NCBI RefSeq assembly: GCF_004346685.1
Contig: NZ_SMCO01000022.1
Span: 1-53,631 of the forward strand
DNA from: Sulfurirhabdus autotrophica
GTDB lineage: Bacteria > Pseudomonadota > Gammaproteobacteria > Burkholderiales > SMCO01
Direction of reading: 5' to 3'
Length of the DNA: 53,631 bases
Shown here: one piece after another, positions 46,434 to 53,631 of the stretch
Position numbering within the stretch: the first letter of the stretch is position 1
How the letters are laid out: the number at the start of each line of letters is the position of its first letter
Notes under the pieces: generated by a model
Database searches by the model: none
Seen by the model: only the letters and a program-made list of their open reading frames with translations
Told to the model about the DNA's origin: nothing
Translations under genes and position numbers: made by a program

Positions 46434-47008
46434 TACGCTTCCCCTTCTTTTTGAGAGGCATCCATGAATTCGCTGAGTGGCGGGTGAGATGGGGGTTCTG
46501 GTGGTTCGATTCCCAGCAAAAAGCCAATGCGTTTGATGATCTCGGCAATGCCTTGTAACAGCAGTAAAAGAAAACCCGCCGGGATAAGTGCTTTTGCTGG
46601 CCAGAGAATCAGCCCGCCTGGGTTACCAGACCACTCTTGGGATAACAGAGAGTGGGTGAAAAAAGGCCAGCTGTAATAAAGAATAATCAGTGACATGGGT
46701 AGCAGAAAAAATAGGCCCCCAAAGATATCCAGCCAAGCCTGCGTGCGTTTGCTGAATCGTCCGCTAATCACATCCACCCGCACATGTTCGTTTTGTTTCA
46801 GGGTGTATCCGGCAGCAAGCAGAAAGACAGCTGAAAAAAGATACCACTGTATTTCCAGAAAGGCGTTGGAGCTGACGTTGAACAGTTTTCGACTAATGGC
46901 ATTGCCCGTACTAATGAGTACAGTAACCAGAATCAGCCAGTAAACTGAATGTCCGACACGCTCGTTCAAGTAGTCTATCAAATGGGCAATACGCAGTAAT
47001 GCTTTCAT
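46433..47008 (-). CDS. TRAP transporter small membrane subunit (DctQ family)
   Basis: The 191-residue protein has four membrane helices and the DctQ pattern: NERVGHSVYWLILVTVLISTGNAISRKLF, LEIQWYLFSAVFLLAAGYTLKQNEHVRVDVIS, LDIFGGLFFLLPMSLIILYYSW and LIPAGFLLLLLQGIAEIIKRI. The fused-like C-terminal tail is Pro/Glu-rich. Its start codon is 2 bp from the left edge of the 621-bp tandem duplication, and the promoter must lie in that repeat. Confidence 0.93.
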   Translation of the reverse strand: MKALLRIAHLIDYLNERVGHSVYWLILVTVLISTGNAISRKLFNVSSNAFLEIQWYLFSAVFLLAAGYTLKQNEHVRVDVISGRFSKRTQAWLDIFGGLFFLLPMSLIILYYSWPFFTHSLLSQEWSGNPGGLILWPAKALIPAGFLLLLLQGIAEIIKRIGFLLGIEPPEPPSHPPLSEFMDASQKEGEA

Positions 47009-47009
47009 T

Positions 47010-47630
47010 TTGTGGTCTTTGTCAAAATCTGTTTAATTAGTGGAGGCATTATACCTTGGCGCCGGATTGGTAAAATGTGTCTGTAGTTTGGTATGGTCAA
47101 TAAACGTTGACGTGAAAATGAGCGCAACTTAAAATCAAAGTCAGCAAGCAGTCAGTTCATGCATAATACCCAGCTTATGGCGGGTGGTAAAAAATGAAGA
47201 CTCAATAATGACAACAGAAAACGGTCACTTAATCTCCCCCTTGTTGTCCCCGCAGCGACTGGCTATGATTTTCGGGCTAGCATTGATGTATTTTCTGGCA
47301 GGCCGGTTGGGTCTGCTGCTAGCTATTCCCCCTGGTTACGCAACCGCTATTTTCCCTCCAGCCGGTTTTGCCCTGGCCGCCTTACTCCTTTACGGAAATA
47401 GAATCTGGCCGGGCGTATTGCTTGGTTCGTTTGCGCTCAATCTGTCCATGGCACCGCATTTTCAAAATGTGTTCAGTCACACTGGATTAGTCGCGCTCTC
47501 TATCGCTATCGGCGCAACGATGCAAGGGCTGTTCGGCGCTGCACTGATTCGACGCTTTGTTGGTTTTCCCACTCCCCTCGCAGAAGAGTGGGAAATTTTT
47601 AAATTTTTTATGCTGGGCGGTCCGGTCAGC
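47010..47630 (+). repeat. Tandem duplication, copy 1 (621 bp)
   Basis: This segment is identical by eye to 47631-48251. It holds the kinase promoter, ribosome site and first 141 codons of the kinase. The junction at 47630/47631 joins the kinase coding sequence (ending GGTCAGC) back to the upstream TTGTGGTC. The only shared base at the junction is one T, so no long homology explains it. Confidence 0.95.
47107..47135 (+). promoter_or_regulatory. Sigma-70 promoter in duplication copy 1
   Basis: TTGACG (47107-47112), 17-bp spacer, TAAAAT (47130-47135): 10 of 12 consensus bases. It would transcribe the truncated kinase copy and run into the second copy. Confidence 0.6.
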
Positions 47631-47657
47631 TTGTGGTCTTTGTCAAAATCTGTTTAA
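47208..47657 (+). pseudogene. Truncated 5' copy of the MASE1-CHASE-PAS histidine kinase gene
   Basis: The frame is the same as the intact kinase for its first 141 codons (from ATG 47208; a GTG start at 47184 is possible) and then reads GPVSLWSLSKSV-stop because of the duplication junction. It keeps only the first four to five helices of the MASE1 domain and has lost the CHASE, PAS, kinase and ATPase parts. Promoter and start signals are intact, so a short membrane protein may be made. It is a by-product of the tandem duplication. Confidence 0.9.
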
Positions 47658-48251
47658 TTAGTGGAGGCATTATACCTTGGCGCCGGATTGGTAAAATGTG
47701 TCTGTAGTTTGGTATGGTCAATAAACGTTGACGTGAAAATGAGCGCAACTTAAAATCAAAGTCAGCAAGCAGTCAGTTCATGCATAATACCCAGCTTATG
47801 GCGGGTGGTAAAAAATGAAGACTCAATAATGACAACAGAAAACGGTCACTTAATCTCCCCCTTGTTGTCCCCGCAGCGACTGGCTATGATTTTCGGGCTA
47901 GCATTGATGTATTTTCTGGCAGGCCGGTTGGGTCTGCTGCTAGCTATTCCCCCTGGTTACGCAACCGCTATTTTCCCTCCAGCCGGTTTTGCCCTGGCCG
48001 CCTTACTCCTTTACGGAAATAGAATCTGGCCGGGCGTATTGCTTGGTTCGTTTGCGCTCAATCTGTCCATGGCACCGCATTTTCAAAATGTGTTCAGTCA
48101 CACTGGATTAGTCGCGCTCTCTATCGCTATCGGCGCAACGATGCAAGGGCTGTTCGGCGCTGCACTGATTCGACGCTTTGTTGGTTTTCCCACTCCCCTC
48201 GCAGAAGAGTGGGAAATTTTTAAATTTTTTATGCTGGGCGGTCCGGTCAGC
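47631..48251 (+). repeat. Tandem duplication, copy 2 (621 bp)
   Basis: Identical by eye to 47010-47630 and continuous with the intact kinase gene. The absence of visible differences suggests a recent event, or an assembly artefact. Confidence 0.95.
47728..47756 (+). promoter_or_regulatory. Sigma-70 promoter of the intact kinase (copy 2)
   Basis: TTGACG-17 bp-TAAAAT, the duplicate of the promoter at 47107-47135. It ends about 73 bp before the kinase start. Confidence 0.6.
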
Positions 48252-50516
48252 TGTTTGGTAAATTCCGTTATTGGTACCAGCACTTTGATGGCAGCAGGGG
48301 CGATTACAGCAGATGCTTTTGCTTTTAATTGGTGGACCTGGTGGGTAGGTGACGTCATTGGCGTATTTATCGCCACACCCCTGGTATTTATTGCGTTAGC
48401 AAAACCAAGACTGTTGTGGAAGCAGCGTGTGCTCTCAGTGGCTCTTCCTCTTCTACTCACCCTGGCAGTCGTGATTACCTTGTTTGTGCACGCAAGTTCA
48501 TGGGAATCTCAACAGCAGCATGCTGATTTCAGAGATGAAACCAAGAATGTTGCGACTGCTTTGCATAGTGATTTGCAAGTATATCTGGCAATTCTTGCGT
48601 CTATTGAGCGCCACTTTGTTGCTTCAGGTGGGGAGGTGAGTCGCCAGCAATTTAGTATTTTCGTGGATGAGGCGCTTGGGAGACATCCTGGACTCCAGGC
48701 TTTGGAGTGGCTCCCTGTTATAAAGGAAGTTGATCGAGCCGGCTTTGAGCTTGCGCTCCAAAATGAAGGTTTTTCTGGTTTTCAGTTACTGGATCGCAAT
48801 ATGAGCAGCAAGGTGATACCTGCAATAAAGGCTGCTGAGTACGTTCCAGTGGCTTATGTTGAACCTTTTAAAGGAAATGAAAGTGCCCTTGGCTACAACG
48901 TTGCTTCCAATCCAGTCAGGCTGGATGCTTTGGTTCGAGCGCGTGATACGGGGCATGCTGTAGCAACGGGTCGAATTAAACTGGTGCAGGATACAAGTGA
49001 TCAATTCGGTTTTTTAATATTTTTACCTGTGTATGACCGAATCGGCAAACTGACAAATGCCGCCGAGCGGGCTCAGCATATTCAAGGTTATGCCGCCGCC
49101 GTGCTGAGAGTTGGCGACATGCTGGGCGTACATGCAAAAGGCTTGGCAAGCAGGGATATTGCATTACGGGTGATTGACGAAGCAGCTCCCGATGCTTCAT
49201 TGCAGGTGCTCTATCAATCGCCAAACTGGGGCGAAGCCACCGCTCAAAGTGCGCTAGGCCATTCATCCAATCTGGAAATTGGCGGAAGAACATGGCGAAT
49301 CGAATTTATGCCATTACCCCACTATCTGGTCATGCATCGTGCCTGGCAAGCGTGGGCAACATTGGCCGGCGGATTGTTGTTCACAGGTATGCTGGGTGCC
49401 CTGTTGCTTCTGATAACCGGCCATACCGGAAAAGTTCAGAAAATTGTGGATGAACGCACTAACGAGTTGCGCATTATTCTCGATAATGTTGTGGATGGCA
49501 TCGTCACGATTGATCAAAGTGGGAGGGTTCAGTCATTTAATCGTGCAGCCGAAACCATTTTTGGCTATCAGGCTAATGAAATTATCGGAAAGATCTTTAA
49601 AGTGCTCATGCCGGAACAATTCCATGAAGAATACGATGACTATCTGGACAACTTCCGTAAAACCGGTACCACACGTATATCTGGAAAGGTCAGGGAAATG
49701 GTTGGTCAGCGCAAGGATGGCAGTGCTTTTCCGATAGACCTTGCAGTTTCCCATAGCTTCCACCACGAGCAACCACTATTTATCTGTGTGGTGCGTGATA
49801 TTACCGAACGTAAACGTATCGATCGAATGAAGAGTGAATTCGTTTCCACCGTGAGCCATGAGTTGCGTACACCGCTTACCTCCATAAGTGGTGCGCTGGG
49901 TTTGCTTGCTGGTGGTGCGCTGAATGGAAATCCCGAACAGGTCAAACAGATGGTTGATTTGGCGCATAAGAATAGTCTTCGCCTTGCATCATTGATTAAT
50001 GATCTGCTGGATATGGACAAGCTGGTAGCAGGCAAAATGAAGCTTGAATTGACAGAGCAGCCCCTGATGCCACTGGTGGAGCAAACCATAGAAGCTATTC
50101 ACGCCTATGGAGAGAAATATCAAGTCAATTTTAAGCTTGTATCGCGGGAAGAAGTGGAAGTGCGAGTTGAAGGCAGCAGATTGATACAGGTGTTGAATAA
50201 TTTTCTCTCCAATGCAGCGAAATTTTCACCACGGGGCGGAGAGGTTGAAATTGCAGTACGCAAAGCAGGAGATGCGGTAAGAGTTGAAGTGACAGACCAT
50301 GGGGAAGGCGTCCCCGCGGCATTCCGGGAGCGCATTTTCCAGAAATTTTCTCAGGCGGATTCATCTGATACGCGACAAAAAGGAGGGACCGGTCTTGGCC
50401 TGGCCATAAGCAAAGAGTTGATGGAGGGCATGCACGGTGTCGTCGGGTTTGAATCGGAAGAGGGGCAGGGGGCGTGTTTTTATTTTGAATTGCCGATAAG
50501 TACTGGCAAGGGTTAA
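47829..50516 (+). CDS. MASE1-CHASE-PAS hybrid-less sensor histidine kinase
   Basis: The protein of 895 residues has in order: a MASE1 membrane sensor (about 10-215, LAMIFGLALMYFLAGRLGLLLAIPP), a periplasmic CHASE domain (about 235-430, with YVPVAYVEPFKGNESALGYNV), a membrane helix near 510-530, a PAS domain (about 550-660), HisKA with His677 (VSHELRTPLTSISG), and HATPase_c with N box NNFLSNAAKF, DHGEGVP and GGTGLGLAISK. It has no receiver domain and no response regulator gene is next to it. ATG 47829 is chosen: a 4-codon leader ORF (47815-47829) ends in TAATG with it; GTG 47805 is an alternative. It lies divergent from the TakQM-like genes. Confidence 0.92.
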   Translation: MTTENGHLISPLLSPQRLAMIFGLALMYFLAGRLGLLLAIPPGYATAIFPPAGFALAALLLYGNRIWPGVLLGSFALNLSMAPHFQNVFSHTGLVALSIAIGATMQGLFGAALIRRFVGFPTPLAEEWEIFKFFMLGGPVSCLVNSVIGTSTLMAAGAITADAFAFNWWTWWVGDVIGVFIATPLVFIALAKPRLLWKQRVLSVALPLLLTLAVVITLFVHASSWESQQQHADFRDETKNVATALHSDLQVYLAILASIERHFVASGGEVSRQQFSIFVDEALGRHPGLQALEWLPVIKEVDRAGFELALQNEGFSGFQLLDRNMSSKVIPAIKAAEYVPVAYVEPFKGNESALGYNVASNPVRLDALVRARDTGHAVATGRIKLVQDTSDQFGFLIFLPVYDRIGKLTNAAERAQHIQGYAAAVLRVGDMLGVHAKGLASRDIALRVIDEAAPDASLQVLYQSPNWGEATAQSALGHSSNLEIGGRTWRIEFMPLPHYLVMHRAWQAWATLAGGLLFTGMLGALLLLITGHTGKVQKIVDERTNELRIILDNVVDGIVTIDQSGRVQSFNRAAETIFGYQANEIIGKIFKVLMPEQFHEEYDDYLDNFRKTGTTRISGKVREMVGQRKDGSAFPIDLAVSHSFHHEQPLFICVVRDITERKRIDRMKSEFVSTVSHELRTPLTSISGALGLLAGGALNGNPEQVKQMVDLAHKNSLRLASLINDLLDMDKLVAGKMKLELTEQPLMPLVEQTIEAIHAYGEKYQVNFKLVSREEVEVRVEGSRLIQVLNNFLSNAAKFSPRGGEVEIAVRKAGDAVRVEVTDHGEGVPAAFRERIFQKFSQADSSDTRQKGGTGLGLAISKELMEGMHGVVGFESEEGQGACFYFELPISTGKG

Positions 50517-50574
50517 AAATACGATAATAGGAAGTTTAAAATGTGGGTAATCATGAACGAGATGAAAGAGAAAT

Positions 50575-51393
50575 ATGGGCCGTAATTATCGAATTTTTAT
50601 AGGGATGGGGGGCGTGCCACCTCGTGAAAACCCAGAAGCCCATATTTGGGAGCGCAAGCTGCATTGGGTAATGGTGGGTGTGGCCTTGCTGGCCCTTCCG
50701 GCATTTTATCTGGAGGTGAGTCACCAATCCGGATTGCTCAGTGTAATCGGGCAAGTGCTGGATAGCATTATATTGACAGCATTTGTAGCGGAACTCGGCT
50801 GGATGCTTTATTTAACCCGCCAGAAGTTAACCTATGTAATGTACAACTGGCTGGATTTGCTGATTATATTTGGTGCGGCAATGAGTTTCGTCGGGGTAGA
50901 GGCGGAATGGATTCCCTTGGTTCGGTTGCTGCGGCTGGCCTACGTTTCCTTGTTGCTGGCTCGTGTGCTCGGGTCATTGCGCAAATTATACGCACCAACG
51001 GCTATACCTTATTTACTTGGGTGGGGGGCGGTAACCCTCGCGCTGGCAGGGGCGGGGTTTTTTTGGCTGGAACCGACAGTGCATTCCTATTCACAAGGGT
51101 TATGGCTGGCTTTTACTTCAGGTGCAACGGTCGGCTATGGTGATATTGTCCCCACCACCAATGCTTCGCGTGTGTTTGCAGTAATGATGGTAGTGCTGGG
51201 GTTCACCATGCTATCTGTGGTCACTGCCAGCTTGTCAGCATTTTTTGTCGGGGAAGAAGAAAAGGTATTGCGGCGTGAGATGCATCGGGATATCAAGGCG
51301 CTAAGGGAAGATGTAAAAGCCTTGCGTGGGGAGTTGAAAGTTTTCTATGAAAACAAGGCTTCCAGCAAGTCAGGGAGGAAAGAAACTATCTGA
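50575..51393 (+). CDS. Voltage-gated-type potassium channel (Kv-like ion channel)
   Basis: The 272-residue protein has six membrane helices: S1-S3 in the first half, an S4-like segment with spaced Arg (PLVRLLRLAYVSLLLARVLGSLRKL), a pore helix and the K+ filter TVGYGD (185-190), then S6 (FAVMMVVLGFTMLSVVTASL). The C-terminus is a coiled coil (LRREMHRDIKALREDVKALRGELK), which may hold the tetramer together. It should conduct K+ across the inner membrane. A 14-codon ORF at 50541-50585, with a better ribosome site (AGGAAG), overlaps its start by 11 bp and could couple translation. Confidence 0.93.
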   Translation: MGRNYRIFIGMGGVPPRENPEAHIWERKLHWVMVGVALLALPAFYLEVSHQSGLLSVIGQVLDSIILTAFVAELGWMLYLTRQKLTYVMYNWLDLLIIFGAAMSFVGVEAEWIPLVRLLRLAYVSLLLARVLGSLRKLYAPTAIPYLLGWGAVTLALAGAGFFWLEPTVHSYSQGLWLAFTSGATVGYGDIVPTTNASRVFAVMMVVLGFTMLSVVTASLSAFFVGEEEKVLRREMHRDIKALREDVKALRGELKVFYENKASSKSGRKETI

Positions 51394-51440
51394 CAATATT
51401 TTGATCTAATTTTGTATGGGGGTGACTTGGATAACAGTAT

Positions 51441-51602
51441 CTACGCGGGCTGGCTCAAAAATTCATCGGCCTGTTTATCAGTAAAATCTCCCCTGTTTAC
51501 CTCCGTCAGTTCATCTTTTCTTGATCCTTTTGAAAAAAACCTCGCATAAGAAGCTTGCGCAAGCTGTGCATATTCAAAATACTTAGAAATCGAGTTAATC
51601 AT
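51441..51602 (-). CDS. Small ORF, possible N-terminal fragment of a lipase-like protein
   Basis: The frame of 53 codons begins MINSISKYFEYAQLAQASYA and ends QADEFLSQPA-stop. The YAQLAQASYA segment resembles the start of some secreted lipase/RTX-type proteins, which would make this a truncated remnant, but this is from memory and weak. It starts 16 bp after the end of the 220-residue gene, which is on the same strand, so both are in one unit. No membrane segment is visible. Confidence 0.4.
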   Translation of the reverse strand: MINSISKYFEYAQLAQASYARFFSKGSRKDELTEVNRGDFTDKQADEFLSQPA

Positions 51603-51618
51603 GGTATTGCTTCCTTAT

Positions 51619-52281
51619 TTACTGAATAGGGGGAATAACGGCTTCGATAAAACCTCTGGTATCACCGCAATAGTTGGCTGATCCTTCTTTGTTAGCTCCA
51701 GTGATTACTCGAAGAAATCTAATTATTGTGCTGCCCTGATATCCAAAGCTGCGGGCAATACCCATACGCTCTTGGTTAGTCATGTTGTAAATTGATCTCT
51801 CAACCGACCATATATAGTTCGGTCTGCTAACGATTGATTGTTCAGACATCGCATATAGGACTGATGGCTTATCAATCACCTCATCTTGAATATCAAATTC
51901 CCCCTTAGAACCGGCACTATATCTATGAAGGTGGCCGTCATTTCGACCTTCTACAAACTTATAAAGACCACTTCGTTCACCATAAATTGGCTTCAAATAT
52001 TCCCTAGCAGTTCCAACGCCTACACTATTGTCATTGATGAAAAACCCCTCCACCGGAACACTCTTATACACATGCAGTCCACCCTCGCTTCTGCACAAGT
52101 ATTGCCAGTGCCAGTAGCCGTAAATTTCATCACCGAAAAACACCGTAAATAGCACGACGAACACTACCCAAGGTACAAGTCTGGATTGAAACCGCCTACC
52201 AGCCCACCGAGTACCTGCACGACTGACAGCAAGTCCTAGCAACAAATATCCCAGCAATAAAAATGGAAATAATAGAAACAT
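51619..52281 (-). CDS. Hypothetical membrane-anchored protein
   Basis: The 220-residue protein has two N-terminal membrane helices (LLFPFLLLGYLLLGLAV and LVPWVVFVVLFTVFFG), then a soluble domain with YWHWQYLCRSEGGLHVYKSV near residue 70, and a second Cys in ANYCGDTRGF near the end that could pair with the first. The soluble part is probably outside the cytoplasm. I do not recognise the family. AAGGAG lies 9 bp before the start. It is between two small ORFs on the same strand. Confidence 0.75.
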   Translation of the reverse strand: MFLLFPFLLLGYLLLGLAVSRAGTRWAGRRFQSRLVPWVVFVVLFTVFFGDEIYGYWHWQYLCRSEGGLHVYKSVPVEGFFINDNSVGVGTAREYLKPIYGERSGLYKFVEGRNDGHLHRYSAGSKGEFDIQDEVIDKPSVLYAMSEQSIVSRPNYIWSVERSIYNMTNQERMGIARSFGYQGSTIIRFLRVITGANKEGSANYCGDTRGFIEAVIPPIQ

Positions 52282-52386
52282 TTATGCCAACTCCTTCCAC
52301 ATACCATTCATGCCATTGGTTCCATTAAGAACGCGCAGGTTGTATTGCCAAACCCAACCTGCAGATCTATTTCCCATCTTTTTCAT
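52282..52386 (-). CDS. Small ORF directly upstream of the hypothetical membrane protein
   Basis: A 34-codon frame MKKMGNRSAGWVWQYNLRVL ends KELA-stop, with the TAA directly before the ATG of the 220-residue gene. Close linkage suggests translation coupling. It could also be the remaining C-terminal end of a lost gene. No family is recognised and the ribosome site is poor. Confidence 0.35.
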   Translation of the reverse strand: MKKMGNRSAGWVWQYNLRVLNGTNGMNGMWKELA

Positions 52387-52483
52387 TTTTTACATATTTC
52401 CTTCTCAAAAATTTCACTACTCTGCCCTACTCAATATCTTCGTGTGTATAGGCTCATGCCAACCCAACGTCCACATCACATCC

Positions 52484-53538
52484 CTACCGGCTGTTCACAC
52501 CCTGCACCACCGGCCTTAACAAACAACTAATCACTGCCTGATATTGCCTGAGGGATTGCTGCACTTCGTACTGCTCCACAATGGTTTGCCGTGCTGCCTG
52601 CCTGATGGAATGCATGCGGTCCGGGTGCCCCAGCACTTCATCTACCGCATCCGCTATCTGTTGCGGGGAGAAGAAATCCACCAATAGCCCGTTTTTGCCG
52701 TGTTGCAGTACTTCACGCACCGGGGCGGTATCGGATCCAATCACCAGGCACCCTGCTGCCATGGCTTCGAGCATGGACCAGGAGAGGACGAAGGGGACGG
52801 TGAGATAGATGTGGGCGGTGGAGACTTGCAGCAGTGCCAGATAGTGGGCATAGGGGATTTTACCCAGGAAGTGCACGCGGTGCGGGTCGATGCTGATTTC
52901 TTGTAACAGTTTTTCCCGCCAGGTTTGGTTGTTGGGTAGTTTCTGGCCGTAGCTGACTTCATCTCCCCCCACGATGACGATCTGGCTGTTGGGGTGGCGC
53001 CGGCAGATTTCGGGCACGGCACGCATGAACTGATGGAACCCGCGGTAGGGTTCCAAATTGCGCGAGACGTAGGTGATGACTTGGTCTTGCTGGGTTAGCA
53101 CTTTGCCGTTGGGCAGGGTGAAGGTTTGGCCGGGCGCTGGTTTCACCAGGCTGGTATCGATGCCTTCATGTATCCGGGTGATTTTGTGGTGGTAGCCCTG
53201 TGGATGCAACTGCTTTTGCCATTGGGTGGGGCTGACACCGGCATCGCAGGTTTCCAGGTTGAGCAGATGCAGCGCGTTGCGGGTGCGTATACGGGTGCGG
53301 CCATCCAGGCTTAAGGGGTATTCCGGGTCGAAGTTGGCATCGGCACCTTCTGCATGGTAGTAGAATTCAAAGTGGCTGAGCAGCGGGGTATCCGGGTAGA
53401 TGTCTTTGACGTACAGCGCTTCTCCCCAGCCGGGATGGGCGATGATGATGTCTGGTACAAAGCCGTCTGTTTTGAATAGGAACTTCGCCACAATGTTTTG
53501 CAGATTGAATCGTGATGCCATTTTGAATGATATTTTTA
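52484..53538 (-). CDS. GT4-type glycosyltransferase, 5' end cut off by IS element
   Basis: The frame is open from the IS border at 53538; the first ATG is at 53521, giving 345 residues. Family members are usually about 410 residues and start with MKILFVHQNFPGQF-like strands, which are missing here. The rest is well conserved: GFVPDIIIAHPGWGEALYVKDIYP, FYYHAEGADANFDPEYP, the second Rossmann domain TYVSRNLEPYRGFHQFMRAVP, IVIVGGDE, and the donor-site E-x7-E region LSWSMLEAMAAGCLVIGSDTAPVREVL. Without the N-terminal acceptor domain start it is probably inactive. It would otherwise add sugars to a surface polysaccharide. Confidence 0.85.
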
Positions 53539-53631
53539 GGGTCTTAGGAAGTTAAAGCGGGTTTAGTCTCAACAATTTGAGTAGTCCAAGGTAAAGATTA
53601 TCACGACGATGATTAAAGCGATATTCAGTTT
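53539..53631 (-). mobile_element. IS1595-type element, 3' end fragment at right contig edge
   Basis: This is the exact inverted copy of 1-93: read on the minus strand it gives the same transposase C-terminus ending LLRLNPL-stop and the terminal repeat starting GGGTCTTAGG at 53539. It sits in the glycosyltransferase gene, 18 bp before its first remaining ATG. Confidence 0.6.

Overview
The window looks like one whole contig of a betaproteobacterium, most likely from the Nitrosomonadales or a nearby group of sulfur or iron oxidisers. This is inferred from four things. The core gene orders are typical of that group: xseB-ispA-dxs-folE2 next to a Rieske protein, csp facing clpS-clpA, icd facing rluE, nudJ with mnmA, and darP facing pmbA. 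There is a sulfide:quinone oxidoreductase close to the Acidithiobacillus ferrooxidans enzyme and a DsrE2-type protein. There are two PEP-CTERM-type surface proteins. Base composition by eye is in the mid-40s percent GC (not computed). No rRNA, tRNA or CRISPR array was seen. Both contig ends carry the same 93-bp end of an IS1595-type element in inverted orientation, which probably explains why the contig stops there. At the right end the element cuts off the start of a glycosyltransferase gene.

Layout. 0.1-2.9 kb: a minus-strand operon of a peroxiredoxin-like protein, an unknown protein and DsrE2, then an atypical SDR protein. 3.1-6.4 kb: acnB and a YibF-type GST. 6.4-9.2 kb: marC-nudJ-unknown-mnmA. 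9.3-13.4 kb: a sulfide module, in which a Cys-rich PAS/AAA+/Fis sigma-54 activator is transcribed away from a CZB zinc-domain protein and sqr, with a near-consensus sigma-54 promoter and repeated candidate activator sites between them. 13.4-20 kb: clpA, clpS, cold-shock gene, two small genes, icd, rluE, rlmJ. 20-25 kb: a PEP-CTERM gene with its own sigma-54 promoter, a DnaJ-related gene, pgm, and a GRDP-like/membrane protein pair. 24.9-29.2 kb: a TatT-type TRAP transporter operon followed by a LexA-like repressor whose promoter carries a perfect GAAC-N4-GTTC palindrome. 29.3-36 kb: DUF2784, SpoIIAA-like, an M14 peptidase/GCS2 ligase pair, a second PEP-CTERM-type protein, an EamA transporter and a Rieske oxygenase. 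36.2-40.1 kb: isoprenoid and folate genes. 40.2-43.6 kb: a retropepsin-like protease, a class I amidotransferase, darP and pmbA. 43.7-50.5 kb: a second TRAP system with its binding protein convergent to its membrane subunits, and a MASE1-CHASE-PAS histidine kinase. The kinase promoter and 5' end are tandemly duplicated (exact 621-bp repeat), leaving a truncated extra copy. 50.6-53.6 kb: a voltage-gated-type K+ channel, a cluster of small unknown ORFs, and the truncated glycosyltransferase.

The most interesting parts are the sigma-54-controlled sqr module at 11.0-13.1 kb, the fresh tandem duplication at 47.0-48.25 kb, and the LexA-like repressor with a Gram-positive-style operator at 25.47 kb. 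None of these is proven new from sequence alone.
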